A DNA stretch of 64,000 bases from Gaiellaceae bacterium (GTDB taxonomy: Bacteria > Actinomycetota > Thermoleophilia > Gaiellales > Gaiellaceae), in the NCBI GenBank assembly GCA_026002995.1, contig BPGK01000001.1:434001-498000 (forward strand), given 5' to 3'. The notes beneath the pieces are model-generated. The model was not told the DNA's origin. It ran no database searches and was given only the letters and a program-made list of their open reading frames with translations. A program made the position numbers and the translations under genes. This document shows positions 8,222 through 16,337 of this stretch, piece by piece. Every line of letters begins with the position of its first letter. Within the stretch, counting starts at the first letter, position 1.

Positions 8222-9375
8222 GCGCGTACCCCTTCCACTCGCGCGCGGAGCGCTCCACGGGCGAGCTGCGCGTCGACCTCCGCCCCCACGGGCACGAGCC
8301 CAGCGTCGCGCACCGCGACGCCCTCATGGCGGACGATCGCGTACCCGCGCTCGAGCGTCGCGAGCGGCGAGAGCGCGTGGAGCCGTGCGCCGGCGCGGTC
8401 GACCGTGGCCCGGCGCCGCTCGAGGAGCGTGCGCGGAGCCCCGAGCAGGCGCTCGCGCAGTCGCTCGAGTCGCTCGCGTGAGCGCGCGACGATGCGTCGA
8501 GTCGCCGCCGCCATGCGCTCGAGCCGCTCGTCCAGCGCGCTCCTCAGCTCCTCGGCGGCCGGGACGACGAGGACGCCGGCGGCGGTCGGCGTCGCTGCGC
8601 GGACGTCTGCGGCGAGGTCGACGAGTGGCGTGTCTTGCTCGTGGCCCACCGCCGAGACCACGGGGACTCTGCATGCCGCCACCGCCCGCACCACGGTCTC
8701 GTCGCTGAAGGGGAGAAGATCCTCGAGGCTTCCGCCCCCGCGGGCGAGCACGATCACGTCCACGTCCGCGCGCCCCTCGAGGGCCTGCAGCGCCGCCACG
8801 ATCCGCTCGGGCGCGCCACGGCCCTGCACGCGCGTCTCGCAGACGACGACCGTGGCCGCGGGGAAGCGGTCCGCGATCGTGCGGACGAGGTCGCCGCGCG
8901 CCGCGGCGTCGGCGCCGGTGAGGATCCCGATCGCGCGTGGGATCCGCGGCAGGGGCCGCTTGCGCTCTGCCGCGAACAGCCCTTCTGCCGCGAGCTTCTG
9001 CTTCAGCCGCTCGAGCGCGAGCAGGTGGTCGCCGACGCCGAGGCGCTCGATCCGGTCGGCGCGCAGGACGAGCTCCCCTTTTGCCTCGTAGAGCTCCGCC
9101 CGCCCGTGCACGTGCACCGTCTCCCCTTCGCTGAGCGCGAGCTCGAGCCGGTCGAACGTGCGGCGGAGGATGGTCGCGCTCAGCACGGCGCCGGTCTCGC
9201 GGTCCTTCAGGGTGAGGAAGACGGTGGCCCAGGCGTCGTTGCGGCGGAGCTCGGTCACCTCGCCTTCCACCCACACCGTCGGCAGCTTGCGCAGCCACTG
9301 GGCCACTCCTCGGTTGAAGGCTGCGACGGTGTAGACCTTCCGGTCGCCGTACATGATCGGCTCGACCTTGGCCAC
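8218..9375 (-). CDS. xseA: Exodeoxyribonuclease VII large subunit
   Basis: 385 residues. An OB-fold at about residues 15-110 contains VWVEGEVTEL and VFLTLKD. The catalytic domain carries the family motifs ARGGGSLEDLLPFSDE and VGHEQDTPLVDLAADVRAATPTAA. The C-terminal third is a basic helical region rich in Arg/Glu. The GTG start at 9375 is supported by a TACGCT box 6 bases upstream. With XseB it forms the ATP-independent single-strand exonuclease. Confidence 0.95.
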   Translation of the reverse strand: MAKVEPIMYGDRKVYTVAAFNRGVAQWLRKLPTVWVEGEVTELRRNDAWATVFLTLKDRETGAVLSATILRRTFDRLELALSEGETVHVHGRAELYEAKGELVLRADRIERLGVGDHLLALERLKQKLAAEGLFAAERKRPLPRIPRAIGILTGADAAARGDLVRTIADRFPAATVVVCETRVQGRGAPERIVAALQALEGRADVDVIVLARGGGSLEDLLPFSDETVVRAVAACRVPVVSAVGHEQDTPLVDLAADVRAATPTAAGVLVVPAAEELRSALDERLERMAAATRRIVARSRERLERLRERLLGAPRTLLERRRATVDRAGARLHALSPLATLERGYAIVRHEGVAVRDAGLVPVGAEVDAQLARGALRARVEGVRA

Positions 9376-9381
9376 GGTCGC

Positions 9382-9387
9382 AGCGTA
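9382..9387 (-). promoter_or_regulatory. -10 box (TACGCT) of xseA-xseB
   Basis: Minus-strand TACGCT, preceded by TA, 6 bases before GTG 9375. Confidence 0.5.
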
Positions 9388-9427
9388 TAGCGGACGCTAC
9401 GTCGTCGCTCGGCGGGGGCCGGTCGCC

Positions 9428-9631
9428 TCAGAGGAGGATCTCGGCGGCGGTCGCCGGCTCGCAGCCGCGTCGCACGAGCTCGACCGCGTGGTGGAGGTCA
9501 ACCTCGCTGCCGGCGAGGCGCTCGGCGAGGTGCACGGGGTATCCAGCCTCGAGGAGGACGTGCAGCCTCCAGCTCTCCACCTTGGCGGGCTCGTTCTCGT
9601 GCCAGAGGGGTGTCTCGGTCGTCTCGCCCAT
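9428..9631 (-). CDS. Small conserved-looking hypothetical protein
   Basis: 67 residues, acidic. After a hydrophilic start (MGETTETPLWHENEP) it has WRLHVLLEAGYP, LAERLAGSEVDLHHAVELV and RRGCEPATAAEILL. It reads as a compact all-helical, possibly DNA- or protein-binding module. The last helix looks like those in small lineage-specific actinobacterial proteins that follow xseA, but no named family is recognised. Codon usage is that of real genes here. Confidence 0.65.
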   Translation of the reverse strand: MGETTETPLWHENEPAKVESWRLHVLLEAGYPVHLAERLAGSEVDLHHAVELVRRGCEPATAAEILL

Positions 9632-9732
9632 GCGCGTCGGATTCGTTGTCGTTTGGACGTTCCCTGCCGGAAGATGTTGGCGGTGATGGCCTCGTCCAGC
9701 CCCCTGCCGCCGAGCCCGCGCTCAGCTCGTGC

Positions 9733-10746
9733 TCAGCTCGGGGACGCCGATCGCGCCGCCTCCGAGGCGCGCGCGAGCTCGACGATGCGCTCGTCGAGGC
9801 GCCGGAGCGCCGCGTCGACGGCGTGCTGGAACTGTTCCGCGACGACGTGGTCTGCACGACGCAGGAACGCCTCGGCGGCACGGTCGAGCTCCTCGCGCAG
9901 CTCGTCTGCCGCCTCCTTGCGGATGGCCCGCATGCGGTTCTCGAGCTCGAGCGCGCCCGCTTCGCTCAGGCGCTCGACCTCGCGCGCCGTCGCCCGCTCG
10001 AGCTGCTCGAGCTGACGCCGCTCCAGTTCCGCGAACGCGGCCTCGATCCGCGCCCGCGTCTCGCTCTCGGCGCGGTCGACGAGCTCCGCCAGCGCCTGCT
10101 CGTGGTGGCGAAGCCGCTCGGTCATCTCCTCGATCGCGCGACGGCGGTCGTCCGCCTGCGCTTGGAGCTCGTCGAGCGCCTCGGCGAGCGCGTCGCGCGC
10201 CATGGCCTCGAGCTCTGCGCGGATCCTCGCTGTCGCCGCGCGCTGCTCCTCGATCGCGCTGCCGAGCTCGGTCGCCTCCGCCTCGATCCGCGCCTCGACG
10301 GTGGCGATCTGGTGGCGGTGCCGTTGCTCGAGCCGCGCCACCTCGCCCTGGAGCGACGTGTGCGCGCGCTCGAGATCAGCTTCCCAGGAGCGGAGACGCT
10401 CCTCTGCTCGTCGCTCGACGGCGGTGAGCATGTCGGCGAAGCGGTCGGCCAGCTCCCGCTCCCGCACCGCGAGCTCGCCGCGGCGCCGGTCGGAGAGGCG
10501 ACGCTCCTCCTCCACGAAGGCCGACAGGGAGTCGGCGTGCGCCCGGGCGATCGCGACGCGCAGCTGCTCGGCCTGGTTCGCGGCCTCCTCCTCGGCGGCG
10601 GCGCGCACCGCGCGCCGGGCGGCTGCGACGAGCTCGTGGGTGTGCTCCGCCCGCCGCCGCGCGCGCCGGAAGGCGAAGACGAGCGTCACGAGCGCCACGA
10701 GCGCGAGGGCGAGCGCGCCCGCGAGGACGAGCGAAGCCGTGGACAT
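9733..10746 (-). CDS. Single-pass membrane protein with long coiled coil
   Basis: 337 residues. One N-terminal membrane helix (residues 5-27, LVLAGALALALVALVTLVF) is followed by about 300 residues of nearly uninterrupted Arg/Glu/Ala-rich heptads. The shape resembles YtxH/RmuC-like or EzrA-like envelope coiled-coil proteins, but no catalytic motif (such as the RmuC nuclease core) is present. Function unknown; a structural or scaffolding role at the membrane is inference. Confidence 0.7.
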   Translation of the reverse strand: MSTASLVLAGALALALVALVTLVFAFRRARRRAEHTHELVAAARRAVRAAAEEEAANQAEQLRVAIARAHADSLSAFVEEERRLSDRRRGELAVRERELADRFADMLTAVERRAEERLRSWEADLERAHTSLQGEVARLEQRHRHQIATVEARIEAEATELGSAIEEQRAATARIRAELEAMARDALAEALDELQAQADDRRRAIEEMTERLRHHEQALAELVDRAESETRARIEAAFAELERRQLEQLERATAREVERLSEAGALELENRMRAIRKEAADELREELDRAAEAFLRRADHVVAEQFQHAVDAALRRLDERIVELARASEAARSASPS

Positions 10747-10755
10747 GCCGAGATG

Positions 10756-11487
10756 CTAGAGCCGCACGGCGACCAGCGAGGTCGCGAGCAGGACGACCGC
10801 CGCCGTCAGCAGGCGGAGGCCGCGCTCGGGCGCAGCGGTGAGGCGAGCGGTGTCGAGCGCGACCTCCGTTCCGTCTCGGAGCTCGAGCCGGCCGTGAACC
10901 GAGCGCACGCGCCTGCGGATGAAGCGCACGTGCGTCGAGAGCGCACGTTGGGCGAGGGAGAGGAGCACCGCGAAGGCCGCTGCGGCGAGCGCTGCGGGGC
11001 CGATCGTCCCGGACACGGCCGCGTACCCGCAGACGACAGGGAAGCCACCCCAGGCGAGCCCGAACCAGAGGTCGGTGTGGAAGCGGCCGCCGGCGAGCTC
11101 GAGGTTGTACGCGAGAACGAGGAAGAGCCCGACGGGAACGAGCGCTGCGAGCCAGAGGTGGAAGGAAGCGGCGCCGAGCACTCCGATCGCGCAGGCGGAC
11201 GCGATCGATCCGGTGGCTGCCGCGCGCAGCACCCCGTCGGGCACGCTCGTGCGGAGCGGCCTCCCACGGAGCTCGTCGAGGGCGTGGGCGCCGATGCCGA
11301 CCGCGAGCGCGAACGCTGCCACGGCCGCCGCGAGCCGCTCCCAGGCGACGTCCGGCGCCAGGCAGCCGCCGATCACGACGTACGACAGGTGCCAGGCGGT
11401 GTACGGGGGGTGGAGGAGGGTCACGTAGTCGCGCCACCCGCCCGGGGCGAGCGCGTACCACGCGGGCCTCGCGCCGGTCGTCGTCAC
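10756..11487 (-). CDS. UbiA-like polyprenyltransferase-type membrane protein
   Basis: 243 residues with about seven hydrophobic segments. WRDYVTLLHPPYTAWHLSYV near the N-terminus and AHALDELRGRPLRT occupy the places of the UbiA first-helix and first Asp-rich motifs, and YNLELAGGRFHTD that of the second. Both motifs are degenerate, so catalytic activity is uncertain. The gene overlaps the MenG/UbiE-like methyltransferase by 4 bases (GTGA). UbiA plus UbiE-type enzymes suggest a quinone or other prenyl-lipid pathway. Confidence 0.65.
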   Translation of the reverse strand: MTTTGARPAWYALAPGGWRDYVTLLHPPYTAWHLSYVVIGGCLAPDVAWERLAAAVAAFALAVGIGAHALDELRGRPLRTSVPDGVLRAAATGSIASACAIGVLGAASFHLWLAALVPVGLFLVLAYNLELAGGRFHTDLWFGLAWGGFPVVCGYAAVSGTIGPAALAAAAFAVLLSLAQRALSTHVRFIRRRVRSVHGRLELRDGTEVALDTARLTAAPERGLRLLTAAVVLLATSLVAVRL

Positions 11488-12170
11488 CGGCGGACGCCCC
11501 AGATCACGACGCCGCCTCCGAGGCTCAGCCGACGCGCTTCGACGTCTGCGATCCCGGCCCTCTGCCAGAGCTCGAGCTGGCGCTCGAGGGGGTACGCGTC
11601 CCAGAAGGAGCGGATCGAGCGGCCGAGGAAGCTCCCGACCTCGCTCCATCCTCGGCCGACGATGCGCCCGACGGCCGGCAAGCAGAGGTCGACGTAGATG
11701 CGCCAGAGCGGGCGCACGAGCGGGTTGGGGAGGCCGAACTCGAGCGAGGCGAGCGTCCCACCGGGCCGGACGACGCGGGCGAGCTCGTAGAGCGTCGCGC
11801 CGGGGTCGTCCACGTAGCGCAGGAGGTACGTCACCGTGAGGTGGTCGAACGAGGCGTCCGCGAAGGGGAGCGACTCGGCCGACGCTTCGACGAGCTCGAC
11901 CGTCGCTCCGAAGCGCTCCTGGGCGACCGTGAGCATCTCCGGGCTCTGGTCGAGGCCGGTGACCGAGTGGCCGCGGCGGACGAGCTCCGCAGCGACGAGC
12001 CCGGTTCCGGTCGCGACGTCGAGGACGTGGCCACCGTCGTCGGGGATCCGCGAGACGAGGAATCGGCGCCACCGTGGGTCCTGACCGAGCGAGAGCAGCG
12101 CTCCCATGCGGTCGTACGTCTCGCCGAGCGGAGCGAACAGCGCCCGAGCGTGGGCGGCGCGCGAGGACAT
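11484..12170 (-). CDS. Class I SAM methyltransferase, UbiE/MenG-like
   Basis: 228 residues. The SAM-binding GxG motif VLDVATGTGLVAAEL is at about residue 50, GLDQSPEML forms the acidic loop, and ARVVRPGGTLASLEFG the post-motif III region typical of UbiE/MenG. FAPLGETYDRMGALLSLGQD at the N-terminus matches 'f...a..YD..n...S.g'. Likely C-methylates a demethylmenaquinone-type ring. The overlap with the UbiA-like gene supports a prenyl-quinone role, though the classical men genes are not in the window. Confidence 0.8.
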   Translation of the reverse strand: MSSRAAHARALFAPLGETYDRMGALLSLGQDPRWRRFLVSRIPDDGGHVLDVATGTGLVAAELVRRGHSVTGLDQSPEMLTVAQERFGATVELVEASAESLPFADASFDHLTVTYLLRYVDDPGATLYELARVVRPGGTLASLEFGLPNPLVRPLWRIYVDLCLPAVGRIVGRGWSEVGSFLGRSIRSFWDAYPLERQLELWQRAGIADVEARRLSLGGGVVIWGVRR

Positions 12171-12175
12171 CCGCC

Positions 12176-12181
12176 TATTCT
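12176..12181 (+). promoter_or_regulatory. -10 box (TATTCT) of the 185-residue hypothetical gene
   Basis: TATTCT ends 7 bases before GTG 12189, in the 18-base space between divergent genes. Confidence 0.45.
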
Positions 12182-12188
12182 GGCCCGC

Positions 12189-12746
12189 GTGAGCCTCGAG
12201 GACGACATCCGCCAGGCCGCCGCGCTCGCGGCCGCGCACGCGGGGCCCGGCGACGCGGTCGCCGCGGTGATCCCTGCCGAGCCGCGACCGGGCGGACGCG
12301 TGTACGTCGTCGCCTTCGACGACGCTGACGGTAGGCGGAGCTGGCTCGCCGTTCGCGCCGACGGCAGCGCCGTCTCCTCGCGGTCGGAGCTCCGCGAGGC
12401 GGTCTCGATCGCGGCGCTCTGCGAGATCGCCGCGGAGGCCGCCGGCGGAGGCGACGTCGACGAGCTGATCGCGCGCCTCGGCGACCTCCGTCGCTCCGAC
12501 GCGCCGGAGGGGATCGAGGCCGTCGAAGCTGCGGCGCGCGCGCTCCGCGACGCTCTCGGCGACCCACCCCACGTCGCGACGCCCGAGCGCCTGGATGCGA
12601 TCGGCGCCGCGACTCTGCGGCTGGAGCGCGAGCTCGACCCGCTCGCTCCGTCTCCGTTCACCCAGGCGCTCCGCGCCGCCGACGCGGCCATCGCAGAGCT
12701 CGAGCGCGAGATCGAGGCGGGGTACCGGCTGCCGCTTGCGCCGTAG
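12189..12746 (+). CDS. Hypothetical protein, mostly alpha-helical
   Basis: 185 residues, acidic, Ala/Glu/Arg-rich. The first 60 residues look beta-rich (GGRVYVVAFDDADGRRSWLAV); the rest is helical. No recognised catalytic or binding motif and no signal peptide. It is followed after 54 bases by another small hypothetical with its own promoter-like box. A cytosolic protein of unknown function. Confidence 0.65.
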   Translation: MSLEDDIRQAAALAAAHAGPGDAVAAVIPAEPRPGGRVYVVAFDDADGRRSWLAVRADGSAVSSRSELREAVSIAALCEIAAEAAGGGDVDELIARLGDLRRSDAPEGIEAVEAAARALRDALGDPPHVATPERLDAIGAATLRLERELDPLAPSPFTQALRAADAAIAELEREIEAGYRLPLAP

Positions 12747-12786
12747 GGGCGATCCCCGCCCACCTCCCGCTCCGACGCCCCGCCCG

Positions 12787-12792
12787 TACAAT
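12787..12792 (+). promoter_or_regulatory. -10 box (TACAAT) of the 96-residue hypothetical gene
   Basis: TACAAT followed by 8 bases and ATG 12801; among the best -10 matches in the window. Confidence 0.5.
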
Positions 12793-12800
12793 CCGCCGGA

Positions 12801-13091
12801 ATGGAAGGCGGCTTCTTCCCCTTCGGCGGCGGCGACCCAGAGGAGCTCCTCGGGGCGCTACGCGAGTTCGCCGAGCGGCAGGCCGAGTCCGTCCAGGAGG
12901 CGCAGCGCGAGCAGTTCGCGACGCTCACGCTCTCGACGGCGGTCGAGTTGACGGCGGCGGCGCTCCGCCAGCTCCGGGTCGACGGCCCGAGCGACGCACA
13001 AGCGCTCGCGCTTCGCGATGCGATGCGCGTGCTCTTCCCCGAGGCGGTCGCGCTCGTCTCGGCAGCCCGTCAGGGCTTCATGCGCTCCTGA
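12801..13091 (+). CDS. Small hypothetical protein
   Basis: 96 residues: a Gly/Phe-rich start (MEGGFFPFGGGDPEELL), then three or four amphipathic helices. No family recognised. Its last 14 bases overlap the carbamate kinase gene tail on the other strand (convergent). Confidence 0.55.
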   Translation: MEGGFFPFGGGDPEELLGALREFAERQAESVQEAQREQFATLTLSTAVELTAAALRQLRVDGPSDAQALALRDAMRVLFPEAVALVSAARQGFMRS

Positions 13092-13992
13092 GCGGGACGA
13101 CCTGCGTCCCGCCCTCGCCGTCCACGAGGGCGACCGCGTCCTCGAGCGCGCCGATCGCCGCTCGGCAGCCGGTCTGCTCGACGAACCGGCACGCCGCTTC
13201 CGCCTTCGGACCCATCGAGCCGCTCGGGAGCGGCTCGCTGCGGAGCTCTGCCGGCGTCGCCTCGCGAATCGCCTCGGCGGCGCTCGTCCCGTAGCCGCGG
13301 TATACCGCGCCCACGTCGGTCAAGAGCACGAGCCCGTCGGCTCCCAGGCTCGTGGCGAGGAGCGCCGCCGCGAGGTCCTTGTCGATGACCGCTTCCACCC
13401 CCCGGAGCGCTCCGGCCGAGTCGGCGAGGACGGGGATGCCGCCGCCACCGGCGCAGACGACGAGGACGCCGGCGTCGACGAGCAGCCGGATCGTCGAGAG
13501 CTCGACGATCCGGCGGGGCTCGGGGGAGGGGACGACGCGCCGCCAGCCGTCTCCGTCGCAGGCGATCGACCAGCCTCGTTCCCGCGCGAGTCGTCGTGCC
13601 TCGGCCTCGTGGTAGACGGGACCGATGGGCTTCGTGGGGCGCTCGAACGCGGGGTCGGTCGCGTCGACCACGACCTGCGTCAGGAGCGTCGCGACCGGGC
13701 GGTCCGGGAGCGCGTTCACGAGCTCCTGCTCGAGCAGGTAGCCGATCATCCCCTCGCTCTCGGCGCCGAGCACGTCGAGCGGGTAGGGCCTGGCCTCGTC
13801 GTAGGCGAGCGATTGGAGTGCGAGCAGTCCGACCTGGGGGCCGTTGCCGTGCGTCACGACGAGCTCGTGCTCCCGGCCGAGCGGGGCGAGCGCTCGCACG
13901 GCGCGAGCGAGGTTACGTCGTTGCGACTCGGCCGTGAGCGGCTCCCCGCGCCGGAGTAGAGCGTTTCCGCCGAGAGCCGCGACGATGCGCAC
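13078..13992 (-). CDS. arcC: Carbamate kinase
   Basis: 304 residues, typical length. VAALGGNALLRRGE, VVTHGNGPQVGLLAL, AGGGGIPV and GVEAVIDKDLAAALLA are the phosphate- and nucleotide-binding motifs of carbamate kinase. It converts carbamoyl phosphate plus ADP into ATP, CO2 and ammonia. It starts one base after the ornithine carbamoyltransferase stop, as the third gene of the operon, so it probably uses the carbamoyl phosphate released from citrulline. No arginine deiminase gene is present nearby. Confidence 0.92.
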   Translation of the reverse strand: MRIVAALGGNALLRRGEPLTAESQRRNLARAVRALAPLGREHELVVTHGNGPQVGLLALQSLAYDEARPYPLDVLGAESEGMIGYLLEQELVNALPDRPVATLLTQVVVDATDPAFERPTKPIGPVYHEAEARRLARERGWSIACDGDGWRRVVPSPEPRRIVELSTIRLLVDAGVLVVCAGGGGIPVLADSAGALRGVEAVIDKDLAAALLATSLGADGLVLLTDVGAVYRGYGTSAAEAIREATPAELRSEPLPSGSMGPKAEAACRFVEQTGCRAAIGALEDAVALVDGEGGTQVVPLRSA

Positions 13993-14895
13993 CTACGGCT
14001 CCCAGCGACGGGTCACGAGCGCGAGCAGGAGCGCCTCCTCGGTCGGGAGGCGGTTCTCCGCTTGCTGCCAGACGACCGACTGCGGGCCGTCGATCACCTC
14101 GGCGGTCACCTCTTCTCCCCGGTGGGCGGGGAGGCAGTGCATGAAGACGGCGTCCGCGCGCGCCGCCGCGAGCACGCGGGCGTCCACCTGGTAGGGGGCG
14201 AGCGCGGCAACGCGGGCGTCCTCGTCCTCGTCGCCCATCGAGACCCAGACGTCCGTGTAGACGGCGTGCGCGCCGGCGGCGGCCTCCAGCGGGTCGCGGA
14301 CGATCGTCGCGCCCTCGAGGGCGGGCTCGTAGCCGGGCGGGCACGCCGCCACGGCCTCGATGCCGACGAGCGCGGCGGCCTCGAGCAGCGAGCGTGCGAC
14401 GTTGTTGCCGTCGCCGATGTACGCGACGCGCAGGCCCTCCAGGCGTCCGAACCGCTCCCGCAGCGTGAGCAGGTCGGCGAGCGCCTGGCACGGGTGGTGC
14501 TCGTCGGTCAGCGCGTTGATCACCGGGACGGACGAGGTCGCCGCCAGGCGGCGGACCGTCTCCTGGGCGAACGTGCGCACGACGATCGCCGAGGCGTAGC
14601 GCGAGAGCGTGCGTGCCGTGTCCTCGATCGTCTCGCCCCTGCCGAGCTGGAGCTCGTCGGGACGGAGGAGCAGCGGGAGCATGCCGAGGCGCTCGGCGGC
14701 GGCCGCGAAGGAGACTCGCGTCCGCGTCGACGGCTTCTCGAAGTAGCACACGACGGTGTCGCCTCGCAGCGCCTCGACGAAGCCGTGCGGCCTCGCCTTC
14801 ATGACCATCGCGAGGTCGAGCAGCGCCTCGATCGAGGCGCGCTCGAGGTCACCGATCTCGAGCAGGTGCGCAGGGATCGGCGGGACGGTGCTCAT
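13993..14895 (-). CDS. argF: Ornithine carbamoyltransferase
   Basis: 300 residues. FEKPSTRTRVSF is the carbamoyl-phosphate loop (S-T-R-T), DEHHPCQALADLLT the HPxQ motif, YIGDGNNVARSL and FMHCLPAHRGEEVT the ornithine-binding HCLPA motif. It interconverts ornithine plus carbamoyl phosphate with citrulline. Its ATG overlaps the stop of the GTPase-like gene (ATGA) and carbamate kinase follows. Sequence alone cannot say anabolic (ArgF) or catabolic (ArcB); pairing with carbamate kinase favours catabolic use. Confidence 0.92.
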   Translation of the reverse strand: MSTVPPIPAHLLEIGDLERASIEALLDLAMVMKARPHGFVEALRGDTVVCYFEKPSTRTRVSFAAAAERLGMLPLLLRPDELQLGRGETIEDTARTLSRYASAIVVRTFAQETVRRLAATSSVPVINALTDEHHPCQALADLLTLRERFGRLEGLRVAYIGDGNNVARSLLEAAALVGIEAVAACPPGYEPALEGATIVRDPLEAAAGAHAVYTDVWVSMGDEDEDARVAALAPYQVDARVLAAARADAVFMHCLPAHRGEEVTAEVIDGPQSVVWQQAENRLPTEEALLLALVTRRWEP

Positions 14896-16229
14896 CGGGA
14901 GCGAGCAGGGGCCCGCACGAGCTCGAGCACCGGCGCGAGGACGTCCGCGAGGGTCGGTCGGCCCACCTCTTCGAGCTCGTACCGGGCGCGCCGAATCGGG
15001 TGACGGACGTCGATCAGGCGCCCGAGATCGATCGGCGTCCCGGTGACGACGACGTCGGCCTCGGCGGCATCGATCGTCTCCGCGAGCGCGCGCAGCATCT
15101 CCGGGGAGTAGCCCATCGCCGGGAGCACCCGTCCGATGTGCGGGTAGGCGTCGAACGTCTCCGCGATCTGCCCGCGGGCGTAGGGACGTGGGTCGACGAG
15201 CTCGGCGGCGCCCGCGGCGAGCGCCGCGACCGTGCCGGCGCCGAACGCCATGCCGCCGTGGGTGAGCGTCGGACCGTCCTCGACGACGAGAACGCGCGTA
15301 CCCTCGAGCGCAGGGCCCGGATCGAGTGTGACCGGCGAGCGAGCGGCCACCACCGTCGCGTAGGGGTTCGACGTGCGCACCTCCTCGAGCACCCGTTCCA
15401 CCGCGGCGGGTTCGGCGCTGTCGACCTTGTTCACGACGACGACGTCCGCGAGCCGGAGGTTCGTCTCGCCCGGGTGGTAGCCACGGGTGTCGTCCGCGCG
15501 CAAGGGATCGGTGACGACGATGTGCAGATCCGGGCGGAAGAAGGGAAGGTCGTTGTTGCCCCCGTCCCAGACGAGGACGTCGGACTCGCTCTGGGCGAGC
15601 TCGAGCACCGCGCCGTAGTCGACGCCGGCGTACACGGTGATCCCGAGCGCCACCGGCTCCTCGTACTCCTCGCGCTCCTCGATCGTCGGCGAAGCCGCGT
15701 CGATGTCCTCGACGCTCGCGAACCGCTGCACGCGCTGGGCCTCGAGGTCGCCGTACGGCATGGGGTGCCGAACGAGCCCGACGCGGAGCCCGGCGTCCTT
15801 GAGCAGCGTCGCGATCTTCCGGCTCGTCGGGCTCTTCCCGCAGCCGGTTCGAACTGCCGTGACCGCGATGACGGGACGAGAGGCCTCGAGCATCGTGGCG
15901 CGCGGGCCGAGCAGCGCGAAGTCCGCGCCGGCGGCGAGCGCCCGCGACGCCTTGTGCATCACCTCCGCGTGGCTGAGGTCGGAGTAGGAGAGGATGACCG
16001 TGTCCACGCCGTGCACGCGGACGAGCTCCTCGAGGTCGGTCTCGGCGTGGATCGGGATCCCGCGCGGGTAGAGGGGCCCGGCGAGCGAGGGGGGATAGAC
16101 GCGGTCGGCGATGCCGGGGATCTGAGCAGCCGTGAACGCGACCACCCGGGTCGAGGGGTCCTCGCGGAAGACCGTGTTGAAGTCGTGGAAGTCGCGTCCT
16201 CCCGCGCCCATGACGACGACTCTCCGCAT
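14892..16229 (-). CDS. Cyclic 2,3-diphosphoglycerate-synthetase-like GTPase
   Basis: 445 residues. A Rossmann-like N-terminal part (VVVMGAGGRDFHDFNTVF) precedes a P-loop AVRTGCGKSPTSRK at about residue 125. A G-domain-like segment has VLVWDGGNNDLPFF and VVVNKVDSA, the latter resembling an NKxD guanine-specificity motif. The family is annotated from archaeal cPGS but in bacteria has no proven function. Here it heads an operon with ornithine carbamoyltransferase and carbamate kinase with 4-base or zero spacing, implying a role in carbamoyl-phosphate or arginine/citrulline metabolism (inference). Confidence 0.75.
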   Translation of the reverse strand: MRRVVVMGAGGRDFHDFNTVFREDPSTRVVAFTAAQIPGIADRVYPPSLAGPLYPRGIPIHAETDLEELVRVHGVDTVILSYSDLSHAEVMHKASRALAAGADFALLGPRATMLEASRPVIAVTAVRTGCGKSPTSRKIATLLKDAGLRVGLVRHPMPYGDLEAQRVQRFASVEDIDAASPTIEEREEYEEPVALGITVYAGVDYGAVLELAQSESDVLVWDGGNNDLPFFRPDLHIVVTDPLRADDTRGYHPGETNLRLADVVVVNKVDSAEPAAVERVLEEVRTSNPYATVVAARSPVTLDPGPALEGTRVLVVEDGPTLTHGGMAFGAGTVAALAAGAAELVDPRPYARGQIAETFDAYPHIGRVLPAMGYSPEMLRALAETIDAAEADVVVTGTPIDLGRLIDVRHPIRRARYELEEVGRPTLADVLAPVLELVRAPARSR

Positions 16230-16235
16230 GCCCCG

Positions 16236-16241
16236 ATTGCA
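16236..16241 (-). promoter_or_regulatory. Possible -10 box (TGCAAT) of the GTPase-argF-arcC operon
   Basis: Minus-strand TGCAAT, 6 bases before ATG 16229. It departs from TANNNT at the second base, so is weaker than the others. Confidence 0.3.
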
Positions 16242-16322
16242 CCCCGACCGCGTGCGCGCTGCATCGGCGTTGCCGCCGATCGAAGAGGCGGTGAACTACT
16301 GACGCCCGCTACGGGGTAGTCG

Positions 16323-16328
16323 TAGAAT
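16323..16328 (+). promoter_or_regulatory. -10 box (TAGAAT) of proline dehydrogenase
   Basis: TAGAAT, 9 bases before GTG 16338. Confidence 0.45.
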
Positions 16329-16337
16329 CGGCGCGCG

